From Calditrichia bacterium (GTDB lineage Bacteria > Calditrichota > Calditrichia > Calditrichales > Calditrichaceae), in assembly GCA_027039465.1 (NCBI GenBank), contig JALWEA010000451.1:1-8494 (forward strand): a stretch of 8,494 nucleotides of DNA, in the 5' to 3' direction. Of this stretch, positions 5,487-8,494 are shown piece by piece. A model generated the notes under the pieces. That model was not told the origin of the DNA. It saw only the letters and a program-made list of their open reading frames with translations, and ran no database searches. The first letter of the stretch is position 1, and each line of letters starts with the position of its first letter. A program made the position numbers and the translations under genes.

Positions 5487-5828
5487 ATGAAAGTAGCATT
5501 CACGGCACAAGGTAACGGTTGGTACGAAAAAGTGGATTTGCGTTTTGGTCGCGCCAAGGGATTTTTTATTGTCGATACGGAAACGGATCAGGCCGAATAT
5601 CTGGACAATACGCAAAATCTGGAAGCGGCACACGGCGCGGGCACCAGCGCAGCGCAAAGTGTGATTAATACGGGAGCGGGTGCATTGGTATCCGGTTCGG
5701 TAGGGCCGAAAGCCGGTTCCGTTCTGAAAGCCGCCGGTATTGAAGTGTACACGGTGGAAGGCGGCACCACATTAAAAGATGCGTACAATTTGTTTAAACA
5801 AGGAAAACTGAAAAAACAGGTTCTTTGA
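5487..5828 (+). CDS. NifX/NifB-type dinitrogenase iron-molybdenum cofactor domain protein (ORP-like)
   Basis: A 113-residue single-domain protein of PF02579. Diagnostic stretches are the N-terminal MKVAFTAQGNG, VDLRFGRAKGFFIVDTET (about 16-33), HGAGTSAAQ (49-57), the GSVGPKA loop (70-76) and AAGIEVYTVEGGTTLKDA near the end. The fold binds iron-molybdenum cofactor precursors in nitrogen fixers. In Desulfovibrio the related orange protein holds a Mo-Cu-S cluster. There are no nif genes here, so an ORP-like cluster carrier is the better reading than nitrogenase assembly. It starts five bases after the second ATPase, with AAGGAG at 5471-5476. Which metal it binds cannot be read from the sequence. 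Confidence 0.93.
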   Translation: MKVAFTAQGNGWYEKVDLRFGRAKGFFIVDTETDQAEYLDNTQNLEAAHGAGTSAAQSVINTGAGALVSGSVGPKAGSVLKAAGIEVYTVEGGTTLKDAYNLFKQGKLKKQVL

Positions 5829-5931
5829 GATTTCGAATACACGAATATACGATTAACGAATACACGGTTTTAGTTAATATCGAAGAAACTTTGAACAGTA
5901 ATCCAATCAACCAACAAAGGAGGATTGAACC
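5829..5931 (+). repeat. Spacer with CGAATACACG repeats
   Basis: CGAATACACG occurs at 5834-5843 and 5857-5866, with CGAATATACG (5842-5851) between. The reverse complement resembles the CGTTATTCGTGTATCC motif at 579 and 2022. No terminator hairpin is seen, so read-through from the NifX-like gene is possible. The end carries the strong ribosome binding site of the next gene. Confidence 0.5.
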
Positions 5932-6324
5932 ATGCCGTGGGGAGATCGTACGGGTCCTGCAGGATTAGGACCGAGAACAGGTAGAGGCCTGGGCTATTGC
6001 AACGGATACAATCAGCCCGGCTATGTAACCAGTCCGGGATTCGGACGTGGTTTTGGACGCGGATTTGGCTTCGGGCGAGGCGCCTGGGGCTGGGGACGCG
6101 GTGGTTACGGTTACGGCTGGGGTCGCGGTTGGGCCGGTTATAATTGGCCTGCACCGCCGGCTCAAACCAATACGACTCAAAATCAAACGGCTGCACCGCA
6201 GGTTAATGACCGTGAACTGACGGATATGAAGAATGAGTTGAACAGCCTGAAATCCGCAGTCGAAGGATTGCTTAATCGAATCAGTTCTTTAACCGGAAGA
6301 CGGGAAGAATCCGAAGACGAATAG
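5932..6324 (+). CDS. DUF5320-like glycine/aromatic-rich protein with C-terminal coiled coil
   Basis: A 130-residue protein. The start MPWGDRTGPAGLGPRTGRGLGYC has the MP.GD.TGP.G.GP.TGRG.GYC form of the DUF5320 family, small proteins often found next to NifX-like and DUF134 genes. Residues 36-72 are low complexity, rich in Gly, Arg, Phe, Tyr and Trp (GFGRG, WGRGGYGYGWGRG). A Pro/Thr/Gln/Asn linker follows (73-92), then a helical heptad-like region (about 93-121, VNDRELTDMKNELNSL...) predicted to form a coiled coil, and an acidic end. There is no signal peptide or membrane segment. ATG at 5932 follows AAAGGAGG (5916-5923). Function is unknown; a scaffold or partner for the cluster-handling proteins is a guess. 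Confidence 0.85.
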   Translation: MPWGDRTGPAGLGPRTGRGLGYCNGYNQPGYVTSPGFGRGFGRGFGFGRGAWGWGRGGYGYGWGRGWAGYNWPAPPAQTNTTQNQTAAPQVNDRELTDMKNELNSLKSAVEGLLNRISSLTGRREESEDE

Positions 6325-6364
6325 GCATCCGAGTAAAGCCGAATCCGATTGGTTGAAGGTAAGT

Positions 6365-6405
6365 GCGGGCGCCCGATTTTTTAGGGCGTCTGCGCCTGCC
6401 TTTTT
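6365..6405 (+). terminator. Rho-independent terminator or attenuator after the DUF5320-like gene
   Basis: GCGGGCGC (6365-6372) pairs with GCGCCTGC (6392-6399), eight pairs with one G-T wobble, and is followed by TTTTT (6401-6405). An alternative stem, CGCCC (6370-6374) with GGGCG (6384-6388), uses some of the same bases and cannot form at the same time. The T-run is short and the cluster continues in the same direction, so partial termination or attenuation is likely. Confidence 0.55.
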
Positions 6406-6443
6406 GAACGGGAAAGTTTTAAATTCAAAAAAGGAGGTAAACA

Positions 6444-6650
6444 ATGATTGGCGGAGGCAGAGGACAAGGTGGTGGCTTCGGCCGCGGCCAAGGTCGCGGA
6501 GGCCGTTTTGGCGGTAATCGCAGTGGGCTTGGCCCGGCTGGAAATTGTGTTTGCCCGTCCTGTGGGTACAAAATGCCCAAACAACCGGGCGTGCCCTGTA
6601 ATCAGGTCAAATGTCCCAAATGCGGAACCATAATGGTACGCGAAATGTAG
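6444..6650 (+). CDS. Glycine-rich zinc-ribbon miniprotein (first of two)
   Basis: A 68-residue protein in two parts. Residues 3-31 are Gly/Arg/Gln-rich with repeated GRGQGGG/FGRGQGRGG. Residues 35-67 hold a compact Cys module: Cys35, Cys37, Cys40, Cys52, Cys57, Cys60 in the pattern C-x-C-P-x-C ... G-x-P-C-x4-C-P-x-C-G, probably binding zinc or iron. The same module, about 45% identical over 33 residues, occurs in the gene at 7193. ATG at 6444 has a near-perfect ribosome binding site AAGGAGGT (6431-6438). I do not know a tested function; its position beside the CGGC-domain gene suggests metal or thiol handling. Confidence 0.87.
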   Translation: MIGGGRGQGGGFGRGQGRGGRFGGNRSGLGPAGNCVCPSCGYKMPKQPGVPCNQVKCPKCGTIMVREM

Positions 6651-6655
6651 ATTAA

Positions 6656-6674
6656 ACCGGTTCTAACGACCGGT
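6656..6674 (+). other. Small intergenic hairpin
   Basis: ACCGGT (6656-6661) and ACCGGT (6669-6674) form a 6-bp stem with a 7-nt loop just after the first zinc-ribbon gene. There is no T-run, so it is more likely an RNA processing or stability element than a terminator, or it may be chance. Confidence 0.3.
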
Positions 6675-6703
6675 GACAGAATCCAAACACAAAGGAGTTT
6701 CAA

Positions 6704-7159
6704 ATGGCTTCAAATAGAACTCCGGTAAAAATTGGTATTATTATCTGTGATCGCTATCGGAATTGTGCCGGTGGAAAATGTTTAAGAGCCTTGCAAAACA
6801 GGGAAGGGGCCTTTGCCCGTTACAAAGATCAGGAAGTGGAATTGGTGGGTTACACCACCTGTGGCGGTTGCCCTGGCGGCAATGTTGAATATGCGCCGGC
6901 GGAAATGAAAAAGAATGGCGCGCAGGTCATTCATTTGGCGACCGGATTGATTGTGGGTTACCCGCCGTGCCCTTATCTGTTTCATTTCAAGGAATTCATT
7001 GAAACCAATTACGGAATGGAGGTGGTTATCGGAACCCATCCCATTCCCGAAAGTTATTATCAAAACCATAAAAAAATGGGCACTTGGTTAAATGCCAAAT
7101 GGAGAGAAATTCTAATTCCCGAAATGGTTGACAAAGAGCAACGTCTGAATTACAGTTAA
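6704..7159 (+). CDS. CGGC-domain protein
   Basis: A 151-residue protein with the CGGC-domain pattern (PF08821): IGIIICDRYRNCAGGKC (10-26), the eponymous CGGCPGG at 53-59, NGAQVIHLATG (71-81), PPCPYLFHFKEFIE (87-100) and VVIGTH (107-112). Conserved Cys15, Cys21, Cys26, Cys53, Cys56 and Cys89, with His112, make metal or cluster binding likely. The family has no well-established function but is typical of anaerobes. ATG at 6704 follows AAAGGAG (6691-6697). It is bracketed by two related zinc-ribbon miniprotein genes, and the three probably act together. Confidence 0.9.
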   Translation: MASNRTPVKIGIIICDRYRNCAGGKCLRALQNREGAFARYKDQEVELVGYTTCGGCPGGNVEYAPAEMKKNGAQVIHLATGLIVGYPPCPYLFHFKEFIETNYGMEVVIGTHPIPESYYQNHKKMGTWLNAKWREILIPEMVDKEQRLNYS

Positions 7160-7192
7160 CTTAAGGAATCGGAAAATGAGGGAGGCTAATCG

Positions 7193-7402
7193 ATGAGTGT
7201 ACCGAGGAATCAGGCAATGGGACGCGGTGGCTATTGTATTTGTCCCAAATGCGATTATCGTGCGCCGCATGAGCGGGGAATTCCCTGTCAGGAGCAGCGC
7301 TGTCCCAATTGTGGTGCCAAGTTGATGCGCGAAGGTGGTTACCATCATCAATTATTGTTGGAAAAGCGGCGCAAAATGGCGGAAAAGAATAAAAATAAAT
7401 AA
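7193..7402 (+). CDS. Zinc-ribbon miniprotein (second of two)
   Basis: A 69-residue relative of the product at 6444, lacking most of the Gly-rich N-terminus. The Cys module at 15-47 has Cys15, Cys17, Cys20, Cys32, Cys37, Cys40, plus His26 that the first copy lacks. It ends in a basic helix (LLLEKRRKMAEKNKNK) that could bind nucleic acid or an acidic partner. GGAGG (7181-7185) precedes ATG at 7193. The pair looks like a duplication followed by divergence: one copy gained a Gly-rich head, the other a basic tail. Confidence 0.87.
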   Translation: MSVPRNQAMGRGGYCICPKCDYRAPHERGIPCQEQRCPNCGAKLMREGGYHHQLLLEKRRKMAEKNKNK

Positions 7403-7438
7403 AAAAATAAATAACTATTTGCAAGGCGGGTCGGTTCA

Positions 7439-8083
7439 ATGGCGCGCATTACACCTTTTGAATTACATCGCAAGGAATACGAAGACTGGTTTGTAAAAAA
7501 CAAATTTGCGTATCAGTCGGAATTAGATGCCCTTCGGGAAGTGGTTCCCAAAGGAAAGGGTATTGAGATCGGTGTGGGCAGCGGTTTGTTTGCCGCGCCT
7601 TTGGGAATTACGTTTGGCGTAGAGCCTTCTTTAAAAATGGCGGAATTGTCTAAAAAACGGGGCATTAAAGTTGTGCGCGGCATCGGCGAGCAATTGCCGA
7701 TCCGCAGCGGCTGTTTTGATTTTGCTTTAATGGTTACCACCGTTTGTTTTCTGGATGATATCGCGGCAGCTTTTAAAGAGACGGAACGAATTCTTAAGCC
7801 GAACGGCCGATTTTTCATTGGCTTCATCGATCGCGAATCACCCATCGGTCGGGAATACGAAAAGTTTAAACAACAGAGCGTATTTTATCGCTTTGCGGAT
7901 TTTTATTCGGTTCCCGAATTGATTGACTATTTGCAAAAAGCGGGATTCGGGGATTTTCGATTTAAACAAACGATCTTTCGGCTGCTGCCGGAAATCGATT
8001 CCCGTGAACCGGTCAAAGACGGATGGGGACAAGGTTCGTTTGTGGTTATTGAAGCCGTTAAAAAGGGAGGATTAAAATCATGA
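7439..8083 (+). CDS. Class I SAM-dependent methyltransferase
   Basis: A 214-residue protein with a Rossmann-type methyltransferase core. Motif I is GIEIGVGSGLFA (41-52), the acidic ribose-binding residue is Glu62 (GVEPS), the adenine-side segment is GIGEQLPI (81-88), and motif III-like FDFALMVTTVCFLDD spans 93-107. ILKPNGRFFIGFIDRESP (118-135) matches the UbiE-like methyltransferase_11 group. The substrate is unknown; small molecules are usual for this group. The start has only a weak AAGG 12 nt upstream, so its translation may be modest. It overlaps the next gene by four bases (ATGA), which ties it to the MBL-fold protein. Confidence 0.92.
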   Translation: MARITPFELHRKEYEDWFVKNKFAYQSELDALREVVPKGKGIEIGVGSGLFAAPLGITFGVEPSLKMAELSKKRGIKVVRGIGEQLPIRSGCFDFALMVTTVCFLDDIAAAFKETERILKPNGRFFIGFIDRESPIGREYEKFKQQSVFYRFADFYSVPELIDYLQKAGFGDFRFKQTIFRLLPEIDSREPVKDGWGQGSFVVIEAVKKGGLKS

Positions 8084-8494
8084 AAGCCACTATCGTTTTC
8101 GATAACACCTCAAGGCGTCCCGATCTAATGGCCGATTGGGGCTTTGCCTGCGTTGTTGAAACCGGCGATCAAACCATATTATTTGATACGGGCGCCGACG
8201 GGAAAATTTTGATGGACAACATGCGCACACTCAATATCGATCCCAAAAGCATCCAAACGGTTTTTATTTCCCACAACCATTTTGACCATGTAGGGGGCTT
8301 GTCGGCTTTCTTAAATGCCAATGATCAGGTGACCGTTTACGTCCCGCAATCGTTACGCGGCGTGCGCAAAGCAAAACAGGTGGTACACATTGACGAGCAG
8401 CCAAGGGAACTTTACAAGGGGATTTACACCACCGGTGAATTGGAAGGTATTGAACAATCCATGGTTGTGGAGACAAGTAAGGGTTTGGTGGTGT
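8080..8494 (+). CDS. MBL-fold metallo-hydrolase, COG1237 type (3' truncated by the window end)
   Basis: The open frame starts at ATG 8080 with GGGAGG at 8065-8070 and runs off the window after 138 codons. It shows FDNTSRRPDLMADWGFACVVE (7-27), TILFDTGADGKIL (32-44) and the metal site SHNHFDHVGG (64-73), an HxHxDH motif with His65, His67, Asp69 and His70. This N-terminus fits COG1237, which includes an MptE-type dihydropterin-related enzyme of methanogens and many uncharacterised bacterial members. Since the adjacent methyltransferase overlaps it, the two may act on the same small molecule (inference). The remaining metal ligands lie beyond the window. Confidence 0.92.
   Translation, partial: MKATIVFDNTSRRPDLMADWGFACVVETGDQTILFDTGADGKILMDNMRTLNIDPKSIQTVFISHNHFDHVGGLSAFLNANDQVTVYVPQSLRGVRKAKQVVHIDEQPRELYKGIYTTGELEGIEQSMVVETSKGLVV

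Noticed and set aside
5487..5828. Evidence for nitrogen fixation
   Set aside because: A lone PF02579 protein beside MinD-like ATPases is typical of ORP-like loci; no nifH, nifD, nifK or nifB-radical SAM gene is present in the window.

Overview
The window reads as bacterial chromosome from an anaerobe, probably of the Fibrobacterota-Chlorobiota-Bacteroidota (FCB) side of the tree and possibly Calditrichota. This placement is only an inference, drawn from protein style, moderate base composition and the dispersed intergenic repeats. No rRNA, tRNA, phage, transposase or CRISPR locus was seen. Every supported gene is on the + strand.

Left part (1-1902): the 3' end of a YifB/ComM-type Mg-chelatase-like AAA+ ATPase gene, a 318-bp repeat-bearing spacer, and a complete zinc-dependent medium-chain alcohol dehydrogenase. 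Middle part (1903-3297): about 1.4 kb without a credible gene. It is a patchwork of degenerate repeats: a 46-bp direct duplication, palindromic REP-like units, an inverted duplicate with a tetranucleotide expansion, a MITE-like unit with terminal inverted repeats, and two diverged copies of a ~155-162 bp element that both keep a hairpin at the same place.

Right part (3223-8494): a tight co-directional cluster behind a well-formed promoter (TTGCAA, 17 bp, TATATT). One palindrome lies between the -35 and -10 boxes, and its exact inverted copy lies just past the expected transcription start. The order is: DUF134 helix-turn-helix regulator with a zinc ribbon; two MinD/Mrp-like ATPases carrying inserted ferredoxin domains; a NifX/NifB-type (PF02579) small protein; a glycine/aromatic-rich DUF5320-like protein; a Gly-rich zinc-ribbon miniprotein; a CGGC-domain protein; a second zinc-ribbon miniprotein; a class I SAM methyltransferase; and the start of an MBL-fold metallo-hydrolase of COG1237 type, cut by the window end. 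The paired ferredoxin-ATPases plus a NifX-like protein match the core of the anaerobe-specific 'orange protein' (ORP) loci known from Desulfovibrio, where ORP binds a Mo-Cu-S cluster. The whole cluster is therefore best read as a metal or metal-sulfur cluster assembly or sensing system of unknown exact function. The ATPases would load or transfer clusters, the NifX-like protein would carry one, the Cys-rich small proteins would handle metal or thiols, and the DUF134 protein could control the promoter.

Most notable: the paired operator architecture; loss of one ferredoxin cysteine in the first ATPase but not in the second; a CGGC protein bracketed by two related zinc-ribbon miniproteins; Gly/Arg low-complexity segments recurring in three proteins of one cluster; and the repeat island that separates the cluster from the dehydrogenase.
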